Of a stretch of 64,000 nucleotides of DNA, positions 20,444 through 31,287 are shown piece by piece; positions within the stretch are counted from its first letter, which is position 1; each line of letters starts with the position of its first letter. Below the pieces are notes generated by a model. That model was not told the DNA's origin. It saw only the letters and a program-made list of their open reading frames with translations, and ran no database searches. A program made the translations under genes and the position numbers. The DNA lies in the NCBI GenBank assembly GCA_934045905.1, contig OW203763.1:51114194-51178193 (forward strand), written 5' to 3'. The DNA comes from Leuctra nigra (taxonomy: Eukaryota; Arthropoda; Insecta; Plecoptera; Leuctridae).

Positions 20444-22621
20444 GGGCAAGGATCGGCTGACTGATCCCAGAGAATCAGCCCTAATTGCTATTGTAGGCGG
20501 TGTTTTTAAAGGTAAATAAGGCGGGACCAGATTTGGGGATGAATTTGTTATCATTACTGTGATTGGTCTAGCTGGGAACAATGTTTGATAACGTTGCCTT
20601 CCGACTGTAGTTCCCATGCAAAAAATGTAAACAGAAGTGAGATCGGAGACCCCGAGTATTAATTGTTATGATCGCTGGGTCCAGACTGGTTACCAAGTCA
20701 AATGACATAATTAGCATCACTTTCACAACACGAACAAATCATCGTGGATCAAGAATAATCACACACGCAATTAAGTGTTCGACACCTTATTTAATAGATT
20801 GCAAATCCGTTTAATGATTTTTATTCCAACCATTATAACGGCGATATATGACACTGATATTATTTCACCACCTGAGAGTATAATGCCATTGGACAAATTT
20901 GTTTACGAATAGGTATAGTCTCATTTCTCTCTGGGTTCTTTACTAAGAGAATATGTAGCTATCGCAATCAGAGCAAGAAAGTCATTTTAGTTTTTGTGCA
21001 TGTGGTTCTTGTAGTAGAATGTAGACACTGTCTACTGTCTACTTCTTGTAAGTAGAGAGTAGAAAATACGAAAAATAATAAAATAAAGTAAAAAAATACA
21101 CATGAATATTTCCAGCCTTTTCTCCGGACCATAAGTGGAATGTGGAATGAATTAGGTAACACGATGTTGAAATTTTTAAATAATATCATATCAATAATTG
21201 CTCAAAACTAGTAGAAAAAAATCAACAAAAAGTCACACATTTTAAATTTTGAATCCTTTGGCACTACATCGAATGTATTATTTTTAAATGGAATGGTTGG
21301 AGTAATGAAAACGTTCAATACAACAATGAAATAAGTATTCGCCGTTTGTCTGACAAATCATTGCTATCGGTGACCTAAACCTGTGTTCGGGATTAACGTG
21401 TGAAATAACACGTACAATGTATAATTATCATTCAGTTGCTATGATACACATTGCAACCAAAAATATTTCTTTACCTTTATAACATACAGTTTTCAGTTAT
21501 AAATAATAAAATAGTGCATACAGTAGAGACACACATTGATGTGCTCTTAGCGAGCGTCGAAATTCATCTGTTATTCTGCACTAGCAATTGTAGACGGGAA
21601 ACCTGTTCGACATTGTTGTCACAATGAGAATAAATACACATCGTGACATAACCTTGCCGAGATTGACTCAAGAATAATAGATAGCCCGAGATGCTACTAT
21701 TAACAGTGAATTATTATGGATGCTTAGCGAAGTGTCGCCAATTTTAACAATTATTATTCAATTCGCAGAAATATTTTTAAATCTTCAAAAAAAATTACAT
21801 CTTCAAATATAAATTTAAAATAGCATAAAAAATAATAATAAGTAAAGTCTTTGTCAATACAGCGAATTTTGTTACGACAAATAAAATTATAAGAAAGATT
21901 TGTACTTGGTAGTTTTGAATATCAACATTCTACGTGTTTCTGAAAATTTTCATTTACATTTTATCAACTTACAATGAAAATTTAATTTTAGGATATTTCC
22001 AATCATTTTAGACGGTACCTATACACTTTATAACAGGATCATCAAAGATTTTTCTAAATGAGGTAAGATGAATAAGACATCTCCGAGGTCCGTCTGTCTC
22101 CAGTCGTCGTTGATTGCGTAAAATGCCGGGGGAAGGGATGATTATTGTTGACATACAAACTCTCGCTATCAGTGCACTATTTATATTTCCATGCTTTCTA
22201 TTAGGACCCTCCCATCATCCCCTTCCACACAGTTACTGAAACTCCCAGATGTTTACTTGCAACTTTAGTCGATTATAGTGCCCCTAGTTTTAGGCAAATT
22301 ACCCTACAATTGATGGTGTGAGAAAGCAAATTGTGCCTCTACCGATCAAGTTAGAAAAAAGTTTCAAGAGCAAAGTTGCTTGAAATTAAATCTAGTTTGT
22401 GCGTCGTTGAGCCAATTTTTAAAATTAAGTTTTTTATTCTCGCAATATATAACTACTTATAACTTTAAGGTGATTAAAAATTTCAAAAAAGTGGTCAACG
22501 TTGCACAATCTGCAATTCATTCTCTACAACTTTGTCGCTTTAACATCTAGTCTATCTTCAACGAGAGGGGGCGATATCTGCTTTCCAGCCGAGGTCCTCA
22601 CTCATAGGCTCTTCCTTCCCT
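20444..22621. mobile_element. TTAA-target transposon, copy B (inverted, uninterrupted)
   Basis: The ends GGGCAAGGATCGGC and GGCTCTTCCTTCCCT are flanked by TTAA at 20440-20443 and 22622-22625. Almost the whole 2.18 kb is the reverse complement of copy A minus its nested insertion (for example the ATTCGCCGTTTGTCTGAC region at 21340 versus about 17800). Because each copy has its own TTAA flanks, this is two insertions in opposite orientation, not one giant foldback element. No transposase is identified. Confidence 0.8.
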
Positions 22622-22651
22622 TTAATAACTTACGTTTCCTAAAGTATTAAG

Positions 22652-22834
22652 CCCCATTTACACTGTGCAATTTCTTGAACAACTTGTCACATTCCCATTT
22701 TTCATACAATTTTGTGTTTACACGACGCAACTTTCTGTCACAGAACTTAAAACATGTTCTAATTTCCATTCAAGAAGTGTGACACAGAATTGTGGTACAG
22801 AAGTTGTACAAGAAATTGCACCGTGTAAATGGGG
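22652..22834. mobile_element. 183-bp MITE
   Basis: Terminal inverted repeats of about 26 bp: CCCCATTTACACTGTGCAAT on the left and its near complement ending GTGTAAATGGGG on the right. Internal inversion is also present (GTCACA / TGTGAC, AACATGTT). It is non-coding. The superfamily is uncertain; a Harbinger-type MITE is possible. Confidence 0.7.
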
Positions 22835-23040
22835 ATTTAGTCCCAATGACCATGCAAAGTTTTAAGTTGATCGATTGAACCATTATGATTAAAATGTTCC
22901 TAGTCAATATTCAAAAATCATAGTTAAAAAAATATACCTGGGACCACTCATATGATGTGATCATATGATTAGTACCTTTATGTATTGTATTCCTAAGCGT
23001 GAATAAACAAATTGAATTGAATATAAGTGTGTGTACTTAC
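22835..23040. mobile_element. Fragment related to the interior of the 57.9-kb TIR element
   Basis: ACCATGCAAAGTTTTAAGTT, GATCGATTGAACC and ACCTGGGACCACTCATATGA are shared with 58095-58130 and 58735-58755. It is probably the continuation of the fragment at 20271, displaced by insertions. Confidence 0.55.
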
Positions 23041-23122
23041 ACAATATTAGACTGTTGAATCACAATCTGTTGAATTGTGTTGAATTGTGTTCTGTGGAAA
23101 ACTTCCATGGAGTAAGGATGAT

Positions 23123-23340
23123 ATGAAGGGATGTGTGTTGTGAAAAGCAATGGCGTAGAAGCATTCTCTACCTTCATTCCATTCTCCTCGGAGATCTCTA
23201 ACCCTCATCAGTGTGTTGTGTCTAATGTCCGTCCGTCCGATCGGGTAGCTCAGTTGGTAGAGCTCTCGCCCGGCAAGTGAGAGGTCCCGGGTTCGAGCCC
23301 CGGTTCGGTCGGATATTTTTCACAACACACATCCCTTCAT
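23123..23340. repeat. 24-bp perfect inverted repeat enclosing a tRNA-like gene
   Basis: Positions 23123-23146 are exactly the reverse complement of 23317-23340. The enclosed 170 bp contain a non-coding stretch and the tRNA-like sequence at 23239-23311. A decayed analogue occurs at about 55220-55335. Confidence 0.8.
23239..23311 (+). tRNA. tRNA-like sequence, probable SINE head or tRNA pseudogene (nominal anticodon GGC)
   Basis: 73 nt fold as a cloverleaf. The acceptor stem is GATCGGG/TTCGGTC with wobble pairs, the D stem is GCTC/GAGC with loop AGTTGGTA, the anticodon stem is CTCGC/GTGAG with a 7-nt loop, and the T stem is CCGGG/CCCGG with loop TTCGAGC. The A box TAGCTCAGTTGG and B box GGTTCGAGCCC are good Pol III elements. 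Read by position the anticodon is GGC (Ala), but position 33 is C instead of the near-invariant U, and cytosolic eukaryotic Ala tRNAs normally use AGC. I therefore favour a SINE-type module or pseudogene. A T run (GATATTTTT) just downstream could end Pol III transcription. Confidence 0.6.
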
Positions 23341-23780
23341 GTCTTCTGATGGTATATTTCTACCATCAAGCCGACATTTCGACGGTCTTCAAAATATAAT
23401 GTGCTTAGCATTTGAAAGGATTGAAAGTAAGACAGCATGTTAAAACTCTTATAAACAATAAACACCTATACTAAATGTTAAAATAAAATAAAAGCTATAA
23501 CCTCGCAGATATTGAAAATAACAATAATAAAACGTATGAAACGTTTTCTAGCATTAATAGATAGACAGCTGATTTTTTTCAACAAAACATTTTTGGAGCC
23601 AAATTTTGAACATTTTGCATTTTTTCAGTTTTTTGCGTTTTAATAAACCCTTAAAATTTGAGAGTCAATTTGCAGTTTTATTGTAGAAGTTTTCACGTTT
23701 AAGCTTCATATTATCATTTAGGTATCTGTCGGAGTGACCTCTGAAACAGAGGAGTTGCTTGGCGCCACCCGGTATAATAT
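23341..23780. other. Decayed PLE-like end and one terminus of a TACCGGGTGGC element
   Basis: Near 23370-23400 the minus strand reads TTGAAGACCGTCGAAATGTC, a degenerate hammerhead-like string. The stretch ends at GGCGCCACCCGGTATA (about 23761-23776), the right terminus of the TIR family seen at 5423 and 55856. The matching left terminus is not found. Confidence 0.4.
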
Positions 23781-24078
23781 ATACCTATGTATAGTCAAGG
23801 AAACTATACAACAAATAAAACAAAAAATAAAGTTTTCGTTCATCTAATCAAACATATTAGGGCTCTTTGGTATTCTGTAGTGTATTTTAGCAATTGGCAT
23901 AAGATGTGAAAACAGAATAATAATTAGCGCATGAACAAGCTTCGCGCATGTTGTGTTCATGTAGAGTCAGCATGGAGGATTTCATCGTTAAAGTTAGTGC
24001 ACGAACCTGTACAAGATATGTTGCGCAAGTAATGCTAATTTTACACGGTTCAATGTTTCATACAATCCATTGAGTTAC
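23781..24078. other. Intergenic, nothing recognised
   Basis: No supported frame or repeat boundary. Confidence 0.5.
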
Positions 24079-24465
24079 GAGTCCAACAAACACAGAACCG
24101 CTGAAGAAACTCACGGCTGCATCAAATTTTCCCAAAAAGCGGACATAATAGCTAGGCTCATTATTTACGCCACTGTCATGCAACTTTGGAAGGTATTTAG
24201 ATAGCCATATTCTGGAAATGCCAATGAGAAAATGTAAGCAAATATTTTCAGGAAATAAAAGTCTAATTTTTAAATATGAAAAATTAAACTTACTTTATAT
24301 TTCAAATATTTCTTAAATTTACTCCATAGAATTCCCAGAAAATGGGTATCAAAACTTCCTCCTAAAGTTGCATAACAGTGGAGTAAATAAAGGGCCTTGG
24401 GGAAATGTCCGCTTTTGGGGAAAATTTGAAGCGGCCGTCAGTTTCTACAGCATTCCCCAGGACTC
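24079..24465. mobile_element. MITE-like inverted-repeat element
   Basis: The arms 24102-24147 and 24405-24451 are near-complementary (GAAGAAACT / AGTTTCT, TCAAATTTTCCC / GGGAAAATTTGA, AAGCGGACAT / ATGTCCGCTT), with GAGTCC / GGACTC at the extremes. It is non-coding and directly abuts the next MITE. Confidence 0.6.
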
Positions 24466-24469
24466 TTAA

Positions 24470-24858
24470 GCCGCTTTCACATAACACGCGTTTCGCGTTT
24501 TGCGTTTCGCGTTTTTTTTATTAACCCATCAAAACCACCGAAAATTTCGCCGCACGCATTTTACTTTTAAGCCACCTTATCTCGATTGTCAGGAGGTATT
24601 TTCAGTACCGCGCATGGCGAAAATGATGTCACGTAAACTATAAAATAAACTATAAAATAACTGCAAAATAAGACTATAATGTTAATAATTACCTGAACAT
24701 ATTATTCCATCTAATCATATCTAATAACATCCAAATTGTTACTAACAAGAATAATAAATGTATATTAACATTCTGTTTTCGATAGCCTCTTCTAGGCGTT
24801 ATAAAAAAAGAAAAACGCGAAGGGCAAAACGCGAAACGCGCTTTATGTAAAACGGGCA
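24470..24858. mobile_element. MITE with CGCGTTTCGCG-rich inverted ends
   Basis: TTAA lies at both ends (24466-24469 and 24859-24862). The ends GCCGCTTTCACATAAC and GTAAAACGGGC are inverted. The next 30 bp on each side are CGCGTTTCGCGTTTTGC-type repeats facing their complements. It could be a TTAA-target element or a Harbinger-like one with a TAA target. No coding frame. Confidence 0.65.
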
Positions 24859-24862
24859 TTAA

Positions 24863-26179
24863 ATTGTTTCGTTCAAAGAATGTAACCGTGAGACGCGAAA
24901 TTGAATTAAAAGTACGTTTCATTTAGAACAGGTCCTATATTTATCCTTCAAGGGCCCCAGTCAATATGATTTATTTACAGATTTACTTTTAAATTTTTAT
25001 GTAAGTTCTTTATTGTGCTTTTTGTGTATCATGCGAAGAGTTGGTTCAAATATGTAATTTAATTTTTTAAGATGATTCAATCGCTCCGTCACTCTTTCAT
25101 TAAATCGCTCTTTTCTATAATAGCAATTTTTCAAATACAAGATATCTCGACAACTATTTTCACAGAATGTTCAACTGCATGTTTCTGATGTCCTGAACTA
25201 TAACCATCATCGTCGCTAGGTCTAACATAATGGTAATTAAAAATATAAACAAGTCTTAAAATAGGCATACATTCAACTATTTTTAATTCACACGCGAAAC
25301 TAAAGAATTTGTAACATTGTTATCTTTATAGTTTATACTAACTATAAGTAGGTTTGTTGACAATAATTATAAATTTCAAGTTGATCGTGTGAATGGTTCT
25401 TTTTTGTGTTAAAACGGATAGTGTTAAAAATGGTTAATTACAAATATTAAGTAGTTACAATTTATAAAAATACAATAGTAATGAAAAGTATGAATTTGTT
25501 TTCTACAGGACAAGCTTAGATGAATTGGTGAAAGTTTCAGACCAATCAAATGATCTAGGTACGAAGGAATAAAATATTCAACTATGCTTTGTTCTTTGCA
25601 AGGTTTGACTAAATAATTAATTATTGAATTCAATGAATTAAATTGAACATTAAACAGTGTAAAATTAAAATATATATAATCTCGAGATAAATTTAGCTAT
25701 TGAGATAATACAAGTTTCAAAAATGAAACAGATATGAGACTATCAACTACTAGGACGAATAGACAAACCCGAGCACTTTATTGTGGCGTCAACCCAAAGG
25801 CGCCACATCTCTGTGTTGGTCACTCGGGGTTCAAGCACGTCAGTGTCATTACAACAGAACAAGGTTCACAGGACCACCTTCTTCGTTGCCTTCTCTTGCA
25901 CTTCGACAGAAAATTCAAAAGTTTAGTGCCATAAATCCCTACAATATCCAGTCAGTTTGAAGTTTCAAAGAATACCTACCATAATAATGAAGACGAAACA
26001 AAAACGATCATTTAAATTGTATGCTTCATTTTCTTTAGGGAAGTTGAATGATTTCCTTAAAAATAAAAACACATTTCGATATAACAAAATGGGCCATTAT
26101 CCCACTATATTAGTTTCGCTGTCCGAGTTGAATTGCTAAAAGCAATTCAAAAAAAATGAGGGGAAATATTTATTTAATC
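24863..26179. other. AT-rich intergenic DNA
   Basis: About 1.3 kb without a supported gene. Short frames (for example 66 residues at 25734-25934) have no recognisable domain and no regulatory context. Confidence 0.5.
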
Positions 26180-26180
26180 T

Positions 26181-26460
26181 AGTGGAGCGGTCGCTCCACT
26201 CAGCCAAGTCGTACCGTACACTCACAGTCACTCAACATACCGTAAATGCCTATATAAACTGAGGAGCAGACCAACTACTTTTACTGTAAGCAACAACTTG
26301 GCATTTTCGGCCTACTGGATCTCAACAATGGAAAATCTCTCATTGTTGTGAAATGTCTTAATTTTGAGCTATGGCCCACCTGACAACATATACATCACGC
26401 GACAACAACCAGTCATGCCGTTTACGACCTAGGGGACAGTGAAAATCGTGAAATTACACC
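26181..26460 (+). repeat. Dispersed 280-bp repeat with terminal hairpin and TATA box, copy 1
   Basis: It opens with GTGGAGCG-GT-CGCTCCAC, an 8-bp stem with a 2-nt loop. About 70 bp on there is CCTATATAAACTGAGGAGC, a TATA-box-like core-promoter arrangement. It ends near GAAATTACACC. A copy of about 95 percent identity lies at 50382-50662. The promoter-like order suggests part of an LTR or another transposon promoter, which is an inference. Confidence 0.6.
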
Positions 26461-26812
26461 GCTTTCTTCTTCAGATGATGATGATGATGATTCTGATGAT
26501 TCCCGAAAAAGTTGCTATCACCGCCATAGCCTAAACGGCTGAACCGATCAACCTGAAATTTTTACCACATATGCACTTTTGGCGTCTGATGATACCTTGC
26601 CTCTTGTGATTTTTTGTGCCGGCATTTTTAAACCGGAAGTGACGTCATATCTCAAAAACGTCTGGACCGATTAGTACGAAATTAGCGCCATTCGATTTAG
26701 ACGGTCATCTATATGAAGTATCAATAAAAAAATAATTATTTTCTTATTTTCTGAACCGGAAGTGACGTCATAAATACGCAATATTTAACTTATTTCAACA
26801 AATTATACTTAA
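26461..26812. repeat. Degenerate units of the CCGGAAGTGACGTCA repeat
   Basis: After a (GAT)n tract at about 26475-26505, two degenerate units contain ACCGGAAGTGACGTCA near 26634 and 26756. They are related to the regular array from 27417. Confidence 0.55.
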
Positions 26813-27341
26813 GGTGGTACAAGCGCGAGCGATTTTGCTGCTTTTTTTAGACACTTTTTGCGATACGATTGGAGACGAAATGGGTAGACCAAATTATTTG
26901 AAATTTTAATCGTGATTAGATAAAAGACAAACTTAGGGTTATCCCTTGGTACATTTTTAATTTTTTGTTTCGTTAATTAGTAATAATTAGTGGATTTTTG
27001 GTGAAAAATTAGCTATTTTCTCGTTTTCCTGGGCACCGTATAAAATAAAATTTCAAAAATGTGCCAATGGATAACCCTAAGTTTGTCTTTCATCTAATCA
27101 TGATTAAAATTTGAGATCAATTGGTTAACGGGTTTGGTCTCCAATCGTATCGCAAATTTCATCGTTTTAGTCGGTTTTGTTGAATTACCGGCGCCTCATT
27201 AACGAAGCAATAAGCAAAAATTAAAAAGGGCTACAAATATACAATCAGACTGATCATGTCAACATCCTGTAAAAGTTACAGTCAATTATGAAACAATTTT
27301 TCTCTCTCAATTTTCTAAAACGGCCGAGCGCTAGTATTACC
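26813..27341. mobile_element. TTAA-flanked foldback MITE, copy 2
   Basis: TTAA lies at 26809-26812 and 27342-27345, with ends GGTGGTACAAGCGCG and GCGCTAGTATTACC inverted. The internal self-complementary arms are the same as in copy 1 at 2893-3412. It is inserted within the CCGGAAGTGACGTCA repeat region. No coding frame. Confidence 0.75.
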
Positions 27342-27416
27342 TTAAAATACATACATAAGTAACTTACATTGTAACATAGACAATACAAATTATAAATTCA
27401 AGGTTGCAGTGTTCTC

Positions 27417-28620
27417 GGCCGCCATTCCTGAAACCGGAAGTGACGTAATATATCTAAAACGCCTGTACCGTTTGCAACTGAACTAGCTCCTGCGTATTCA
27501 TTCTGCAATTTTTTTGAAACTCAATTGTGAAAAATGAATAAACAAATTAACGGTACCGGAAATAGCGGCAGGAACCACTAAATGAAACCGGTAGGGACGT
27601 CATATATTACAAACGGCAAGACCGATTTTACGGAAATATAGGGATTATGAATTCAGATGGTCGTTCATAAAGTATCAACTAGATTGTTTTCCTATTACCT
27701 ATACCGGAAATGACGTCATAAATATGCTAAATGACGTCATCAATATGATAATTGACACTAAATTCACCACTTTATACTTTTAAATAGATATTTAGTAAAC
27801 CTACTTTGTAAATAATTATAAATTCAAGGTTGCAGTGTTCTCGGCCGCCATTTTTAAAACCGGAAGTGGCGTCATATATTGAAAACAGCTGTACCGATTG
27901 CAACCAAATTTTGGAAATATGGAGGACTAATAATTAGGAATGAAATACGACATTATTTTCGGCCGCCATTGTTAAAACCGGAAGTGACGTATTATATCGA
28001 AAACGGCTGTACCGATTGCAACCAAATTTTGGAAATATGTAGGAATTATAATTATGGATTAAAGACGACATTATTTTTGGCCGCCATTGTTAAAACCGGA
28101 AGTAACGTCATACATCAAAAACGGCTGTACCGATAGCAACCAAATTTTGGAAATGTGTAGGACTTATAATTATGAATTAAAGACGACATTATTTTCGGCC
28201 GCCATTGTTAAAACCGGAAGTGACGTCATATGTCGAAATCGTCTGTACCGATTGCAACCAAATTTTGGAAATATGGAGGACTAATAATTATGAATTTAAG
28301 ACGACATTATTTTCGGCCGCCATTGTTAAAACCGGAAGGGACGTCATATATCGAAAAAGGCTGTACCGATTGCAACCAAATTTTGGAAATATGTAGGACT
28401 TATTATTATGGATAAAAAGACGACATTATTTTCGGCCGCCATTGGTTAAACCGGAAGTGACGTCATATATCGAAATCGTCTGTACCGATTGCAACCAAAT
28501 TGTGCAATTATGTAGGACTTATAATTATGAATTCAAGAATACATTATTTTCGGCCGCTATTTCAAAACCGGAAGTGACGTCATATATCGAAAACGGCTGG
28601 ATCGATTATAACGAAACTTA
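27417..28620 (+). repeat. Tandem array of about 118-bp units with joined ETS-like and CRE-like motifs
   Basis: GGCCGCCAT recurs near 27840, 27959, 28077, 28196, 28314, 28432 and 28551, giving a 117-119 bp period. The first units (27417-27840) are longer and more degenerate. Nearly every unit has AAACCGGAAGTGACGTCATA followed by a CGAAAACGGCTGTACCGATT block and AAATTTTGGAAATATG. The 60-85 residue open frames here are by-products of the repeat and not genes. Confidence 0.85.
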
Positions 28621-28766
28621 AGCTATTCTTCTTGGATAATCATTTTCATCTTATACCAAACGCAACTTTTCTTAGTAAGCAAATCGGTTGAGGCGTATTT
28701 TTTTAAAGAAATTAGTCCCTGCTCGGACATGTGCTACAAGCTGTATGAATAAACTAACAAAAGAAG

Positions 28767-29853
28767 TGATATCCCAGAAAAAAACACTCCGTGTAAAAAA
28801 GGCAGCCAAGTCTCTTTACTTAAAAAAAATTCAACACCGAAAAGGAGTGATATCAAAAAAGGAGCCAAGTCAATGACATTTCCAAATATTTAATCGTATT
28901 TTTGAAATAAAAGAATAAACACCGAGAAATACTTTACAAAAGGACTTAGCGCATCGTTTTTTTAAATTCATTTTTTGATTCATAAGCATATGCCATTGAT
29001 ATACAACCGTCATTTAGAATTTTTAGAATAATAGGGAAACATCTCTCAATTACATATTATACATACCTACTGTAAAATATTATCTATTAGAATATGTACG
29101 TACGCGATAAAACTTGTTGCCTATGTTTTCTATAAATACACAATAGTTAGTTAATTCGTAATATTGTTTCGTGGTCAACATAATTAAGTCTCATGCGTTA
29201 AACCTTCTCATCATGAAATACATTTCTATTAATCCACATTTTATAACAAAACATTTCACAAAGTACATAGTCACATTGAATTTCTATTAAAAATTGTATC
29301 TTTATACACTTGACACTTCAAAAATATATAATAGTGTTCCAAAGACAGTTCGTAATTATTTGACAACGTTTCATGATTTCCTTCAGTCAAGATCAAATTA
29401 TGAAAAGATCCCCTTCTAATATCACCATATTAACAGTGCTATAAGAATATGTATGAGCCCACTTCCAATTGTTATTTAATTCTTCCACCCTTATATTACT
29501 TATCTATTACAGCATGAAATCTTTCTACTATCGCCATTGACAAAACTATAAAATAGCCATTACTAAAAGTAGCTTGATTCATAGTTTCTGGCTCTTATAG
29601 AAAGAGGAAAATGTACCTACTTTAAATTTCTTTCCACTTTTAGTATTGAATGAGGTCTTTAAAAAAACGATGCGCCAAGTCCTTTTGTAAAGTATTTCTC
29701 GGTGTTTATTCTTTTATTTCAAAAATACGATTAAATATTTGGAAATGTCATTGACTTGGCTCCTTTTTTGATATCACTCCTTTTCGGTGTTGAATTTTTT
29801 TTAAGTAAAGAGACTTGGCTGCCTTTTTTACACGGAGTGTTTTTTTCTGGGAT
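28767..29853. mobile_element. Foldback element, copy 1
   Basis: Arms of about 200 bp (28767-28968 and 29657-29853) are near-exact reverse complements. Both read GAGCCAAGTC, AACACCGAGAAATAC and ACAAAAGGACTT. About 690 bp of AT-rich spacer lies between them. A second copy with a truncated left arm lies at 50683-51608, including the same spacer. It has no credible coding frame. Confidence 0.8.
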
Positions 29854-31017
29854 TTGTATTACGTACCCCTCTACATGGTGCAATCACTCTTTTTGTGTTT
29901 ATGTACAATAATATTTTCAAATTTGCTACTTTTTTGGTGAAAAGTAATCTCCGTCCCGTGTCTGTCTTTGAAAAGTCAATGTTTGAGCGCACGGCATTTA
30001 ATTTTGAGACAGTGAATATAGTAGAATGATTTTTTTTATTGAAATGACCGCGCAAAGTTTACATTTACACAGATTAAACATCGGTTTGTCTACACAATTA
30101 ATTGTAGTAAATTTTTTAGTGGCTGTCCATCACTTTGGTTGTAACCTCCGTCCCGTTTGAAAACTCCGGCTTATTATAGTGTAGAGTTGGTAGTACAGAC
30201 CCAGATTTTTTTTATTGGTTCGTCAACCTGTCCTCATAAATTTGCTGCTTACTTCATGGCGCTCTGATTAAATGACAGAAAATGAGAAGTCATTTTCTAT
30301 GTGAATAGAAAAGGTGAGAGTTCCCTTTCTCTCGTAACTCCTGTCCACCCCTGTATAATTAAAACGTGTCAAGCTGCATACTAGCATTAATTTGTATTAA
30401 TTTGTACAATGTTGCCCTGGAATATTTCCAGAGTTTTGAGTTTCTGGCCCCTACCCTTAAATTACTGTCGTCATTTTCCTCCTTAAAAGTAACTCCTGTC
30501 CCGCGTAACTCCTGTCCCAAAACAGCGATTTCAATGGGGTCGGGAATTACGAAAATTTTAAAATTTTAATTTTTGTACGATCTGATGCGTTACAAGTTAC
30601 TACTATATGTATATTAGTATGTTTGAATAGAAAACCTCTTGCAATGAGTGCTGTAAATATGATTGTCTTGGATTTAAGTAACTACCGATTCTCCGAAATA
30701 ACCACTGTCCCTCCCTTAAAACTTAAGAAAAAAAATAAATTCAGCTATTAGCATCTGATTATATTTTTTTCCTAAATATATATAATATACTCATTTTATT
30801 TTAGTTTGTGTTATTTGCATTGTGATTTACATGTGCAAAACTAAATGTAATGTTAAATTTTGTTTAATTCCTTCAAAATAGTAAGTGCTTTCGGCACAAT
30901 TTTTAAGTTATTGGTATTTCTAAGCCAAGTCAATTTTTTTCATAATCAGTTATATAATCAGCTTACGAATAAATACTTTAAACAAGTTATCTGAGAAACA
31001 TATTTTATATTGTAGGA
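29854..31017. other. Intergenic DNA with recurring GTAACCTCCGTCCC motif
   Basis: No gene is supported. A 13-14 bp motif of the type GTAAC(C/T)(C/T)C(C/T)GTCCC recurs near 29944, 30141, 30334, 30489, 30505 and, weaker, 30698. It occurs again in both arms of the inverted repeat at 31018-31270. The spacing is irregular. Confidence 0.5.
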
Positions 31018-31270
31018 TTAAATATGTGTGGGACGGAGGTTACTAAAATGAACGTTTTATCATGCAAAATCGTAAATAATTTCGTAACACCCGAGAATCG
31101 ATCGAAGCTACTTTCCAGTGTTGGATGTTGGATTTTTTTTTTTTTAATATTACTTACATAGTTGGGTAGCCAACTGGAAAGTAGCTTCGTCGATTCTCGG
31201 GTGTTACGAAATTATTTACGATTTTGCATGATAAAACGTTCATTTTAGTAACCTCCGTCCCACACATATT
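31018..31270. repeat. Inverted repeat with arms of about 97 bp next to the FN3 minisatellite
   Basis: 31018-31114 (GTGGGACGGAGGTTACTAAA, CACCCGAGAATCG) is complementary to 31172-31270 around a T-rich loop of about 55 bp. Its right edge lies 17 bp before the first minisatellite unit. Confidence 0.8.
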
Positions 31271-31287
31271 TAATGTGTATCCATGCG

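Noticed and set aside
15410..22621. A single giant foldback transposon with 2.2-kb inverted ends
   Set aside because: Both arms have complete termini and separate TTAA duplications, so they are two insertions.
23239..23311. A functional tRNA-Ala gene
   Set aside because: Position 33 is C, the acceptor stem is wobble-rich, and anticodon GGC is not usual for eukaryotic Ala. The inverted-repeat context also argues for a transposable module.
23370..23400. Another hammerhead motif on the minus strand
   Set aside because: TTGAAGACCGTCGAAAT has almost no stem II and lacks the core C; it is too degenerate to list as an RNA.
27879..28415. Overlapping 60-85-residue frames repeating CTDCNQILE
   Set aside because: They come from the 118-bp tandem array in three frames with no start or stop logic.
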